Positions 46,259-54,585 of a stretch of 64,000 bases of DNA are shown here, in pieces. The position numbers were made by a program, and so were the translations under genes. Source of the stretch: Spirochaetales bacterium (lineage in GTDB: Bacteria; Spirochaetota; Spirochaetia; Sphaerochaetales; Sphaerochaetaceae). The notes beneath the pieces were generated by a model that ran no database searches, was not told the DNA's origin, and was given only the letters and a program-made list of their open reading frames with translations. Location: contig JAFUXI010000038.1 in NCBI GenBank assembly GCA_017470995.1, positions 1 to 64,000 on the forward strand. The letters are read 5' to 3'. Each line of letters opens with the position of its first letter. Within the stretch, counting starts at the first letter, position 1.

Positions 46259-47758
46259 TCAGTTTTTCTCCAGGGTGATTCCTTCCAGGAACGTTGCTTT
46301 GCCATGCTCTGCATAGATTCCCAGAAGTGTACCGGTGAAACAGTTGCCCAACACGCATGAGGTGGTAAGACCGGCATAGGAACAGGTGTCTACGAGATTT
46401 CCGTTCACATGGAAACTGTAGGATTCGGGTCTGACCTCCATTGTCAGGGTGACTGACGAAGTTCCGTCTGCATCCAATTCAAGCTCGGCGGTTCTGGCCT
46501 CGAAGTCATGTACATGACGAACGAGGGTGCAGGACAGTTTGCCGTCGTTCTTCCTGATTCCAAGCCTGTAATGGTAGTCTGTTCTCAGCCATGCTGCTAT
46601 TCCGGCAGTACCTTCAAGGGTAGTGACATCAAGCTCGGTCTTGAATTTGCAGCTGAATGAATTCTGTCTCAGGGCAAGAAATGTAGGATGTCCCAATGGA
46701 GTATTGATATCCTCTTCTCCGACAAGTATAAGTTTTTTTTCATCATTGTGCAAAACAAAGCAATCGTTTTTTGGTGCCCTGACCTTTAAAAGAGGGAAGT
46801 CCGAGAGTCTTTTCCTGAAATCCACGAACAATGTTTTCTGGTCTTTCTGCTGAACCGGCAGAATGTCTTCCATCTCGATTTCGACCTTGCCGTCATTTCC
46901 GATGATCGGCCAGCCGTCTTCTGTCCATGTGACGGGAGCAAGGAAGGTTTCACGGCCCAATGTAGTTGCTGGAACCGTCGTGTTTCTTCTGGTTCCGAGG
47001 AAAACGGCAATCCATCTGCCGTCGGATAGTTCGAGTAAGTCGGCATGTCCGGTACACTGTATTTCATGGCCTTTTCTTTCGGCGTGGGAAAGAATCGGAT
47101 TGTAGGGGCATTTCTCATAAGGTCCGTGGATATCCCGGCTTCTGAGTACGCATACATGGTGGCCCATTCCTGTGCCGCCTTCGGCGATAATCAGGTAATA
47201 GTATCCGCCTCTGAAGTAGATGTGGGGGGCCTCCGTGGAGTGGCCTCCGCAGCTTTCAGCAATAGGACGGAATTCCTCAAGCATCTTTCCGGAGCTGGGG
47301 TCCATGAAGGCGCCGAAGATTCCTCGGGCCTTGGTGTATGGGTCTGTCTCGCCATTGGAGGTGTAGAAGCAACGACCGTCTTCAGTGAAGAAAAGGGATG
47401 GGTCTATTCCCGTTTTCCAGATGAACGCAGGAGCAGTCCACGGGCCGTGGATGCTTTCAGAAGATACAACGAAATTGAATTTCAGATATTTGTTTGTAGT
47501 AACTACATAGAAACGACCGTCATGGTGCCTGATTGTAGCTGCATACAGGCCCAGACTATCCGGGCTTTTGTCCAAATCCAGAGTCTCCGGGGTCTTGAGG
47601 ACGCTGTCGCAGTAGCTCCAGTTGACCAAATCCGTGCTTTCCCAGATGGTCACTCCCGGGAAATACTCGAAAGTTGAAGTAACGATGTAGTAATGCCCGT
47701 CAACATAACAGATTGACGGATCCGGATTGAAACCTGATATTATAGGATTTCTGTACAT
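46259..47758 (-). CDS. GH43 family glycoside hydrolase (beta-xylosidase/arabinosidase type)
   Basis: 499 residues, no signal peptide, so cytoplasmic. The five-bladed propeller opens NPIISGFNPDPSICYVDGHY (catalytic base Asp in NPDPS), continues with GIDPSLF (modulating Asp) and HSTEAPHIY (acid Glu); the last about 190 residues form the beta-sandwich seen in xylosidases of subfamilies with a C-terminal domain. Likely removes xylose or arabinose from imported oligosaccharides. The ATG lies six bases after TAATTT, with TTGACG 17 bases further up and no ribosome-binding site. Divergent from the ABC importer genes. Confidence 0.93.
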   Translation of the reverse strand: MYRNPIISGFNPDPSICYVDGHYYIVTSTFEYFPGVTIWESTDLVNWSYCDSVLKTPETLDLDKSPDSLGLYAATIRHHDGRFYVVTTNKYLKFNFVVSSESIHGPWTAPAFIWKTGIDPSLFFTEDGRCFYTSNGETDPYTKARGIFGAFMDPSSGKMLEEFRPIAESCGGHSTEAPHIYFRGGYYYLIIAEGGTGMGHHVCVLRSRDIHGPYEKCPYNPILSHAERKGHEIQCTGHADLLELSDGRWIAVFLGTRRNTTVPATTLGRETFLAPVTWTEDGWPIIGNDGKVEIEMEDILPVQQKDQKTLFVDFRKRLSDFPLLKVRAPKNDCFVLHNDEKKLILVGEEDINTPLGHPTFLALRQNSFSCKFKTELDVTTLEGTAGIAAWLRTDYHYRLGIRKNDGKLSCTLVRHVHDFEARTAELELDADGTSSVTLTMEVRPESYSFHVNGNLVDTCSYAGLTTSCVLGNCFTGTLLGIYAEHGKATFLEGITLEKN

Positions 47759-47793
47759 AGCATCAAATTAGATTGTTTTAAATGGTGCGTCAA
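47759..47793 (-). promoter_or_regulatory. Promoter of the GH43 gene, probably leaderless
   Basis: On the minus strand TTGACG (47788-47793), 17 bases, TAATTT (47765-47770), six bases, ATG. The start point falls on the start codon and there is no Shine-Dalgarno sequence. Confidence 0.6.
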
Positions 47794-47810
47794 TGCCAAA
47801 AGGAAAAATT

Positions 47811-47828
47811 TGACATGTCAGTTTTTAA
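47811..47828. promoter_or_regulatory. Palindrome and TGTCAGTTTTT element upstream of the ABC importer
   Basis: TGACATGTCA is a perfect palindrome flanked by AAA and TTT; it runs into TGTCAGTTTTT, then CTGTCAATT. A near match, TGGCAGTTTTT followed by ATGACAATT, stands upstream of the pectate-lyase-like gene. A shared operator is possible; no clear -35/-10 pair for the importer operon was found. Confidence 0.35.
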
Positions 47829-47892
47829 TCTGTCAATTTACAATTCAAAAAACCGATTGGACAATGAAATCACTATAAGGGAGAGTTTTCAG

Positions 47893-48849
47893 ATGAAAAA
47901 AGGTAAGTCTGGCGGGAACTCAGAGATTATGATCCGGGAACCTTTGACCAAGCGCATACGAAAAGACTGGAGCAAGAACAGAGGTCTGTATTTTCTGTTC
48001 ATTCCCGTGCTGGTGTACTACATCATATTCCACTACGGTCCTATGGCAGGACTGCTCATTTCTTTCCAGAACTACAAGCCCATCAAGGGTGTTTTCGGGA
48101 GCAAGTGGGTCGGCCTCAAGAATTATAAGGATTTCTTCAACAGCTACTATTTCTGGAGAGTTCTGAGAAACACCCTGAAGATAAGCGTAACGAACCTGAT
48201 CTTCAGCTTCCCGATGCCGATCATTCTGGCACTCATGATCAACGAGCTCAGGACAAAGCACTTCAAGAAAGCGGTTCAGACCATCACCTATCTGCCGCAC
48301 TTCATCTCCATTGTCGTCATAATGTCCATGCTTTCGGACCTGACCTCCAGAAACGGAGCCATCACTACATTCCTGAGTCACTTCGGATTCGAACCCGTGA
48401 CGATGCTTCAGGAGCCGCAGTACTTCCTTCCTCTTTATATTATTTCAGGTATCTGGCAAAACATCGGATGGAACTCGATCATCTACCTGTCGGCTATCAT
48501 CGGAATAGATGCACAGCTCTATGAGGCTGCAAAGATAGATGGAGCAGGCAAGCTTCGCCAGCTCTTCTCCGTCACTCTTCCGTGCCTCTTCCCGACAATC
48601 ATCATCATGTTCATCCTCCAGATGGGCAAGATGTTCAACGTCGGACACGAGAAGATACTTCTCATGTACAACCCGCTTACACTTGAGGTTGCAGATGTCA
48701 TCAACACATATGTCTACCGTGAAGGTCTGTTGAACATGAACTGGAGCTATTCCGCTGCGGTCGGAATGTTCAATTCGGTCGTAAGCTTCCTCCTCGTTTG
48801 GGGAACCAACAAGTTCAGCAAGAAGCTGAGCGGATCCGGTCTTTGGTGA
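47893..48849 (+). CDS. ABC transporter permease, LplB/YtcP-type sugar importer, subunit 1
   Basis: 318 residues from the ATG at 47893, which follows GGGAGAG; the 37 residues encoded upstream in frame look non-coding. Six membrane segments; the EAA loop is YEAAKIDGAGKLRQLFSVTL (about 215-234). This is the LplB group, which with YtcP-like and LplA-like partners imports oligosaccharides, often from pectin or other plant glycans. It starts the importer operon. No ATPase gene is in the window. Confidence 0.92.
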   Translation: MKKGKSGGNSEIMIREPLTKRIRKDWSKNRGLYFLFIPVLVYYIIFHYGPMAGLLISFQNYKPIKGVFGSKWVGLKNYKDFFNSYYFWRVLRNTLKISVTNLIFSFPMPIILALMINELRTKHFKKAVQTITYLPHFISIVVIMSMLSDLTSRNGAITTFLSHFGFEPVTMLQEPQYFLPLYIISGIWQNIGWNSIIYLSAIIGIDAQLYEAAKIDGAGKLRQLFSVTLPCLFPTIIIMFILQMGKMFNVGHEKILLMYNPLTLEVADVINTYVYREGLLNMNWSYSAAVGMFNSVVSFLLVWGTNKFSKKLSGSGLW

Positions 48850-48859
48850 GGAGGTGAGT

Positions 48860-49765
48860 ATGTCAGACAAACAGATTACAAAGCCCGTCAAGGCAATGAA
48901 GGTGAGATACACAAGGGGCGAGACGATTCTTCACATCGTAATCGTTATCATCTGTACGCTTCTTTCCCTTGCAATACTGCTTCCGATGCTCAACATCCTG
49001 TTCGGAGCTTTTTCCGATCCATATGATGTCATGAAGCATTCGGGACTGTTTCTTTATCCCATCAATCCGACGCTGTACAATTTCAGCCTGGTATTCAACA
49101 ATCCGAGCATCCTCACCGGTTATCTGAATACGATATTTGTCGTTGTGGTCGGAACCGGATTGAACGTACTTCTTTCCCTGATCGGAGCCTATGTGCTTTC
49201 CAGAAAGGGTGCAAGACTTGTCAAGTTCTTTACCTTGATGATTGTCTTCACGATGTACTTCCAGGGCGGAACAATCCCATCATACCTCGTCGTGGAATCC
49301 CTCGGACTGATCAACTCGCGGTGGTCGATGATCCTTCCCGGTGCCATCAGTACATTCAATATGATAGTCATGAGAACAGCAATGGCCCAGGTCCCCGACA
49401 GCCTGCCGGAATCTGCAATGATAGACGGTGCAAGCCATCCGCAGGTATTGTTCAGGATCATGACCCCGCTGTGCAAGGCGACTGTGGCTGTCATAGTCCT
49501 CTATTACGCCGTAGCGCACTGGAACTCATGGTTCTCCGCATTCCTGTATCTGCGTGACAAGACCAAGTTCCCCCTCCAGCTGATCCTCAGACAGATCCTG
49601 TTCCAGGAAGAGACGAACAGCATGGCTGCCGAGTCCCTGGCTCTGGACAGCGAAGCGGTCAAGTATGCAACCATCGTCGTTGCCACCGTTCCGATCCTCA
49701 TGGTTTATCCGTTCCTTCAGAGGTACTTCGTGAAGGGCGTCATGGTCGGAGCCGTCAAGGGCTGA
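48860..49765 (+). CDS. ABC transporter permease, LplC/YtcP-type sugar importer, subunit 2
   Basis: 301 residues from the ATG at 48860; GAGGAGG lies five bases upstream, so the in-frame GTG at 48854 is rejected. Six membrane segments with the EAA loop as ESAMIDGASHPQVLFRIMTP (about 185-205) and a C-terminal FVKGVMVGAVKG typical of this subunit. Pairs with subunit 1 to form the channel. 11 bases separate the two genes. Confidence 0.92.
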   Translation: MSDKQITKPVKAMKVRYTRGETILHIVIVIICTLLSLAILLPMLNILFGAFSDPYDVMKHSGLFLYPINPTLYNFSLVFNNPSILTGYLNTIFVVVVGTGLNVLLSLIGAYVLSRKGARLVKFFTLMIVFTMYFQGGTIPSYLVVESLGLINSRWSMILPGAISTFNMIVMRTAMAQVPDSLPESAMIDGASHPQVLFRIMTPLCKATVAVIVLYYAVAHWNSWFSAFLYLRDKTKFPLQLILRQILFQEETNSMAAESLALDSEAVKYATIVVATVPILMVYPFLQRYFVKGVMVGAVKG

Positions 49766-49781
49766 TGCAAAGGGTTTGAAG

Positions 49782-50540
49782 ATGATAAAGAGCGGACTGG
49801 TCAGCGCAACATTCAAGGGTCTCGAGGTGCAGCAGGTGCTTAGAATCGCACGGAATGTCGGATTGCAGGCCATCGAATGGAGTGAAAACCACCACATTCC
49901 CTGTGGGGATGAAGCCTTTGCCTCCACAGTCGGGAAGCTTACTGCCGATGCAGGCCTTGAAATAGCCGGTTACGGCTCATACTACCGTCTCGGCCAGGGA
50001 ATGGACATCCTGCCCAGTCTCAGGACCGCCAAGGCGATCGGAGCAAAACAGGTCCGCATCTGGGCCGGGACGAAGGCTTCCGCAGATGTCTGCGCCGAGG
50101 AGAGGAAAGCTCTGGTGAAGGAACTTGTGCAAGCCTGCAGGACAGCTTCCGATATGGGAATTGTCCTCAATCTGGAATGGCACAAGAATACTCTCACCGA
50201 TACCAACGAGTCGGGCCTTGCCCTGCTTCGGGAGACGGCCTGTGACAATCTGCACACGCTCTGGCAGCCTACGATGGCTCTGACCGAAGAGCAGAGGAAA
50301 GAAGGACTGGGGATGATTCTTCCGTATCTGTCCTATCTGCATGTCTATCATTGGGACCAGACCGGAAGAAGACCGCTGGAAGAGGGCAGAAGGCCGTGGG
50401 GTATCTACTTTGCGACCCTCGACCCCGAAAAAGACTATTATGCGCTTCTCGAGTTCGTCAAAGACGATTCCGAGCAGCAGTTTTACAAGGACGCAGACGT
50501 CCTGAAGGAGATGCTTGACTATGGCAGATCTGCACATTGA
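49782..50540 (+). CDS. Sugar phosphate isomerase/epimerase-like TIM barrel, first copy
   Basis: 252 residues from the ATG at 49782, after AGGG. Xylose-isomerase-like (AP endonuclease 2 superfamily) barrel with possible metal ligands in NLEWHKN (Glu), LWQPTM and YLHVYHWDQ (His). The family includes isomerases, epimerases, dehydratases and the TIM-barrel lyases that cleave 3-keto-glycosides; the member type is not decided. Last 20 bases overlap the next gene. Confidence 0.82.
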   Translation: MIKSGLVSATFKGLEVQQVLRIARNVGLQAIEWSENHHIPCGDEAFASTVGKLTADAGLEIAGYGSYYRLGQGMDILPSLRTAKAIGAKQVRIWAGTKASADVCAEERKALVKELVQACRTASDMGIVLNLEWHKNTLTDTNESGLALLRETACDNLHTLWQPTMALTEEQRKEGLGMILPYLSYLHVYHWDQTGRRPLEEGRRPWGIYFATLDPEKDYYALLEFVKDDSEQQFYKDADVLKEMLDYGRSAH

Positions 50541-51750
50541 CTGTTTTGACATGATCAATCCGTTCGTGATTGCCTCCAGCCCGGCTACGAGGGGCGCGGA
50601 CAATGTGATCAAGAGCTCGGCCTGCAAGCCGGGAGCAATCACCATGCGCAACTACGGCCACGGAATGGGTGGCGGCGGATTCTTCTATCCGTCCTTCGAT
50701 GCTGTACTCAAGGGCCAGCCGGCCTTCCATTCCCATGCAGTCGGAAAGCAGCTTCCCGATACGATGAGCTCTCTGGAGGAGTATTGTGAGGAAGTCAGGC
50801 GCGCACGCAGGGATATGTATCCCGAGACCAAGCTTTGGGCATCGGTAGGCCATTACCACGATATCGAGAAATATCCTGATTGGAAGGAAAGATGGGTCAA
50901 GGAAGCCAAGGAAGTGGTCGCAGCAGGTGCCGATGCCATCGAGCTTCACTTCAATACCCCGGGAGTCGCCACTGCTTCCGACAGACAGTTCAACTACTAC
51001 CAGCTGGTGGCAAACTGCACACGCATGATCAAGAAGGCTGTTCCGGGAACACCGGTGATGGTCAAGCTTGCCATAGAGGACTGTGATTGTCTTACAAGCA
51101 TCCGCGAGGCGGTTGCAGCAGGTGCCGATGCCGTAGGACCCACGGCAAGATGGAAAGCTTTCTACTTTGATCTTGACTGGAAGACAACACAGCCCAGACC
51201 GGGTTCGGGCTATGGCGGAACACAGGCTAATCCTCTTGTGTGTTTCGAAATCGCAGATGCAAGAAGCCGCGGAATAACAATTCCGATGTATGCAGGCGGC
51301 GGCGTGTTCTCATATGACCAGGCCCTGAGATACATCATGGCCGGTTCGGAAATGGTCCAGCTTGGAGCCATTGCATGCTCCGGAGGAATCAAGGTCTGCG
51401 AGAGAATCATCAGGCAGTGTTCGGAATGGCTGGATAAGAACGGCTATTCAAGCGTGAAGGAAATCAAGGGACAGGCCCTTCAGCTCTTCAATATGGACAA
51501 TGCCTTTGCCAAGCGCCGTCAGGACAAGCTCGGAGAAGCCTATAGACTCAGGGATGCAGATCCCGAGAAGTGCATAGGATGCGGACGTTGTACCGATGTG
51601 TGTTGGTATAAGGGAATCGAACTGGATGGAAAGAAGGCCCGCAAGACAGCCAACTGCATCGGTTGCGGTTATTGCTTCCAGGTCTGTCCGACCAAGGCCC
51701 TTGAGGTCGATGCCGCCGGTATTCTGAAGTCGGCATTCGAGGAGAAGTGA
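50521..51750 (+). CDS. PreA-like dihydropyrimidine/dihydroorotate dehydrogenase-type oxidoreductase with two 4Fe-4S clusters
   Basis: 409 residues from the ATG at 50521 after AAGGAG. An N-terminal FMN barrel resembles PreA/DHOD (INPFVIASSPATRGAD at about 12-27, AGADAIELHFNTPG, and GGGVFSYDQALRYIMAG for phosphate binding). The C-terminus has a two-cluster ferredoxin domain: CIGCGRCTDVC and CIGCGYCFQVCP (about 347-390). PreA normally works with PreT in pyrimidine breakdown, but PreT is absent and all neighbours are sugar genes, so the substrate is probably different. Electrons may pass to ferredoxin. Confidence 0.83.
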   Translation: MADLHIDCFDMINPFVIASSPATRGADNVIKSSACKPGAITMRNYGHGMGGGGFFYPSFDAVLKGQPAFHSHAVGKQLPDTMSSLEEYCEEVRRARRDMYPETKLWASVGHYHDIEKYPDWKERWVKEAKEVVAAGADAIELHFNTPGVATASDRQFNYYQLVANCTRMIKKAVPGTPVMVKLAIEDCDCLTSIREAVAAGADAVGPTARWKAFYFDLDWKTTQPRPGSGYGGTQANPLVCFEIADARSRGITIPMYAGGGVFSYDQALRYIMAGSEMVQLGAIACSGGIKVCERIIRQCSEWLDKNGYSSVKEIKGQALQLFNMDNAFAKRRQDKLGEAYRLRDADPEKCIGCGRCTDVCWYKGIELDGKKARKTANCIGCGYCFQVCPTKALEVDAAGILKSAFEEK

Positions 51751-51752
51751 CA

Positions 51753-52877
51753 ATGGGTGTGAAGGTCCTGCTCTGCGGCATGGGTGGTTACGGAGAGAAC
51801 TACGTCAGGGAATACCTGACGCGGGACGTCGTATCCTCATCCCTTGTTGCAATTGCAGATCCGTTTGCAGAGCGCAGTCCTCTGTATGAAGATGTCTGCA
51901 AGAGGGGAATTGAGATTTTCAATTCTCCCGCAGAATTCTATGAAAGCCATAGTGCCGACCTCTGCATAATATCATCCCCGATCCATACTCATTTTCCGTT
52001 TGTCATGACTGCTCTGGCGCACGGCAGCAATGTCCTTACGGAGAAGCCCGTCTGCTTCAGGAGCGAACAGTTCGAACAGATGCAGGCAAAGAGCCTCGAG
52101 ACCGGGCTGTTTGTCGCAGTCGGTTATCAGATGTGCTTTGCAAAGGACGTCCTTGCCCTCAAGGCCGACATCCTCAAGGGAATCTACGGTAAACCGGTCC
52201 GCATGAAGACCATCCGCCTGATGAGGAGAAACGACATCTACTACAACAGATCCTCCTGGGCAGGAGCTGTGTTCTGCAACGGTGAGCCCGTCTATGATTC
52301 ACCGTTCACAAATGCCTGTGCACATCAGTTCCAGACAATGGTATTCCTCCTCGGAAATGCAATGGATGAAAGTGAAACAGTGTCCTGCTGCAAGGGTTTG
52401 TTGGCAAGAATCAGGCCGAGTATCACAAACTGTGACACCGTTGAGTTAAAATTCACCACAAGGGGAAATGTAGATCTCTACTACTATGCCTCCCATGCGG
52501 TGGATGATGCAAAGATCGGCCCTCTGAGTGAATATGAATTCGAGAACGGCACCGTCTATGAGGATGGAAACGGATTCGTGGGCAAGCTCAATGACGGGAC
52601 GGTCATCGACTATATACATATGGATAAGGGTGAGCGCCTTGAAAAACTCTATGAGAGCGTAAGGTGCGTTCAGGAACACAGGAGCCCCGTCTGCACCCTC
52701 AAATGTGCAAGGACCCATACCGATGCCGTTCTGATGGCCCAGGACATGGGAGTCAGGGACTGCTCCGACAGGGCAGTGGGGAAAAAGGATGACAAGGGAA
52801 GCATCTATTACACCATAGATGGCCTGAGTCAGTTGTTACAGAATGCTTATGCGCAGTGGCGCATTGCAGAAATATGA
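51753..52877 (+). CDS. Gfo/Idh/MocA family oxidoreductase, first copy
   Basis: 374 residues from the ATG at 51753 (GAGGAG upstream; an overlapping GTG at 51747 is possible). N-terminal Rossmann domain GMGGYGENYVREYL (about 8-21) and the family motif TEKPVCF (near 97) bind NAD(P); the C-terminal alpha/beta domain shapes the sugar site. These enzymes oxidise or reduce sugars and sugar derivatives. It follows the PreA-like gene directly and precedes the binding-protein gene. Confidence 0.87.
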   Translation: MGVKVLLCGMGGYGENYVREYLTRDVVSSSLVAIADPFAERSPLYEDVCKRGIEIFNSPAEFYESHSADLCIISSPIHTHFPFVMTALAHGSNVLTEKPVCFRSEQFEQMQAKSLETGLFVAVGYQMCFAKDVLALKADILKGIYGKPVRMKTIRLMRRNDIYYNRSSWAGAVFCNGEPVYDSPFTNACAHQFQTMVFLLGNAMDESETVSCCKGLLARIRPSITNCDTVELKFTTRGNVDLYYYASHAVDDAKIGPLSEYEFENGTVYEDGNGFVGKLNDGTVIDYIHMDKGERLEKLYESVRCVQEHRSPVCTLKCARTHTDAVLMAQDMGVRDCSDRAVGKKDDKGSIYYTIDGLSQLLQNAYAQWRIAEI

Positions 52878-52916
52878 TCAAAAAGCGGTTCGTGAAACCG
52901 TAAAAAGGAGAAAAGA

Positions 52917-54494
52917 ATGAAGAAAGCATTACTAGTTCTGCTCGCAGTACTTCTGATTGCATGTCCTGTTTTCGCACAGGCCGCAACCGAAGCCAAGACA
53001 ACCAGCAACGCACCGGATGAGCTCACCTATTGGGCAACTCTGAACGCAGCCATCACTGCAAACAGCTTTGACGAGCTGCCGTACTGGCAGGAGCTTATGG
53101 CAAGGACAAACACAAAGGTTACATTCCAGCATGTTGCCGCCGGTAACAATGTTGCTGAGGCCTTCTCTGTCCTTACAGCATCACGCAGGTCCATGCCGGA
53201 CATCATCGAGTATCAGTGGATCAACTACGCCGGTGGCCCGCAGAAGGCAATCGACGACGGAGTCATCATCCCATTGAACGATTACCTTGACTATGCACCG
53301 AATTTCAAGAAGTTCCTTGAGACTCATCCCGACATTGCAAACATGGTCAAGACCGACCAGGGATATTACTACTGCTTCCCGTTCCTCAGAGGCGACAGCT
53401 ATGAGAACAACGCACTGCTCTACACAGAAGGTTGGGTCTACAGAACTGACCTCCTCGCAAAGGCCGGCGTAACAGCAATCCCCGAGACTCCGGATGAGCT
53501 CTATGATGCCCTTGTCAAGATCAAGGAAGCCGGAATCGTCGAGTGGCCGATTGCCATCAGAAGCGACCATATCAACAGAGTCTTCGGTCCCGGATTCGAT
53601 TCATGGGGAGAGAACGAAGGTATCTATGTCGACAACGGCGTTGTCAAGAGCGGTCTGATCGAGCCCGCCAGATATGAGTATCTGAAGTTCCTCAACAAGC
53701 TCTACACCGAGAAGCTTCTCTACAGCGATTATCTGACTCTCGACAAGAAGGGAATGGGAAACCTGATCCTCAACAGTACAACAGCCATCGGTTATGCTCC
53801 CGGCGGAAGCGGAATCGGAACATGGCTGCCCCAGATGCAGAAAGAAGACCCGACAGTCACCATGTCTTCCGCAAAGCCGCTCTCACCGGAGAAGGGCAGA
53901 CTCTCAATGTTCGCAAAGATGGATACCATCTATTCCAACGCCGGTGCTTCAGCAGCCATCACCACAAGCTGCAAGAACATCGAAGCAGCAATGAGACTTC
54001 TTGACTACCAGTTCAGCGAGGAAGGTCATCTTCTCGCCAACTACGGTATCGAAGGTGTTTCCTACAAGATGGAGAACGGCGAGCCTGTCTACCTTGAGGC
54101 TGTCCTCAATGCAGACGGAGTCCTTGATTCAACCAAGGCATGGCAGTACATGAGATTCACCATCAACGGACCGTTCGTACAGGAGCCGAAGGCACAGAAG
54201 TTCTACTATGCAGTTCCTGAGCTCCAGGAAGCTCTTACTCTCTGGGCACAGACAACTTATGGTGAGCATGACATGTCTCTGATCACAGTTTCTTCCGAGC
54301 ACGCCGATGAGTATGCAAAGATCGTCAACGACGTCAAGACATACGCAAAGGAGTGGGAGAACAAGTTCATCACAGGCGTTACTCCTCTCAACGAGCAGAC
54401 ATTCGCCGAGTACCAGGCCGGCCTCAAGGGTCTGAAACTCGAGCAGGCTGTCGCTTGGAGACAGGAAGCCTACGACGCTTACATCTCAAGATAA
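52917..54494 (+). CDS. Extracellular solute-binding protein, LplA-type
   Basis: 525 residues. The signal peptide MKKALLVLLAVLLIAC has a fair lipobox (LIAC, Cys16), so it may be a lipoprotein; cleavage after VFAQA is the alternative. The mature part is a large type 1/family 1 sugar-binding fold (DELTYWATLNAAITANSFDE, then a C-terminal EYQAGLKGLKLEQAVAWRQEAYDAY as in LplA proteins). It delivers oligosaccharide to the two permeases upstream. AAAAGGAG precedes the ATG. A strong hairpin follows its stop, as usual for binding proteins that must be made in excess. Confidence 0.9.
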   Translation: MKKALLVLLAVLLIACPVFAQAATEAKTTSNAPDELTYWATLNAAITANSFDELPYWQELMARTNTKVTFQHVAAGNNVAEAFSVLTASRRSMPDIIEYQWINYAGGPQKAIDDGVIIPLNDYLDYAPNFKKFLETHPDIANMVKTDQGYYYCFPFLRGDSYENNALLYTEGWVYRTDLLAKAGVTAIPETPDELYDALVKIKEAGIVEWPIAIRSDHINRVFGPGFDSWGENEGIYVDNGVVKSGLIEPARYEYLKFLNKLYTEKLLYSDYLTLDKKGMGNLILNSTTAIGYAPGGSGIGTWLPQMQKEDPTVTMSSAKPLSPEKGRLSMFAKMDTIYSNAGASAAITTSCKNIEAAMRLLDYQFSEEGHLLANYGIEGVSYKMENGEPVYLEAVLNADGVLDSTKAWQYMRFTINGPFVQEPKAQKFYYAVPELQEALTLWAQTTYGEHDMSLITVSSEHADEYAKIVNDVKTYAKEWENKFITGVTPLNEQTFAEYQAGLKGLKLEQAVAWRQEAYDAYISR

Positions 54495-54495
54495 T

Positions 54496-54554
54496 CAGAA
54501 CAACTGATTCAAAGCGCATTGGGGTGGCCTTCGGGCCACTCCAGTGCTGTTCTG
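54496..54554 (+). promoter_or_regulatory. Long UUCG-capped hairpin after the binding-protein gene
   Basis: GCATTGGGGTGGCC (54516-54529), loop TTCG, GGCCACTCCAGTGC (54534-54547): fourteen pairs (two G-T) closed by a stable UUCG loop. An outer stem CAGAACA (54496-54502) / TGTTCTG (54548-54554) encloses it. No U-run follows, so it looks like an mRNA-stabilising or attenuating element rather than a full terminator. Confidence 0.75.
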
Positions 54555-54585
54555 TCAATGGACGGTGAGAAAAGGAAGGTGGAAT

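Noticed and set aside
47810-47838. Promoter from the consensus TTGACA at 47810
   Set aside because: No acceptable -10 hexamer lies 15-19 bases downstream (TCAATT at 17), so the palindrome is reported as a possible operator instead.
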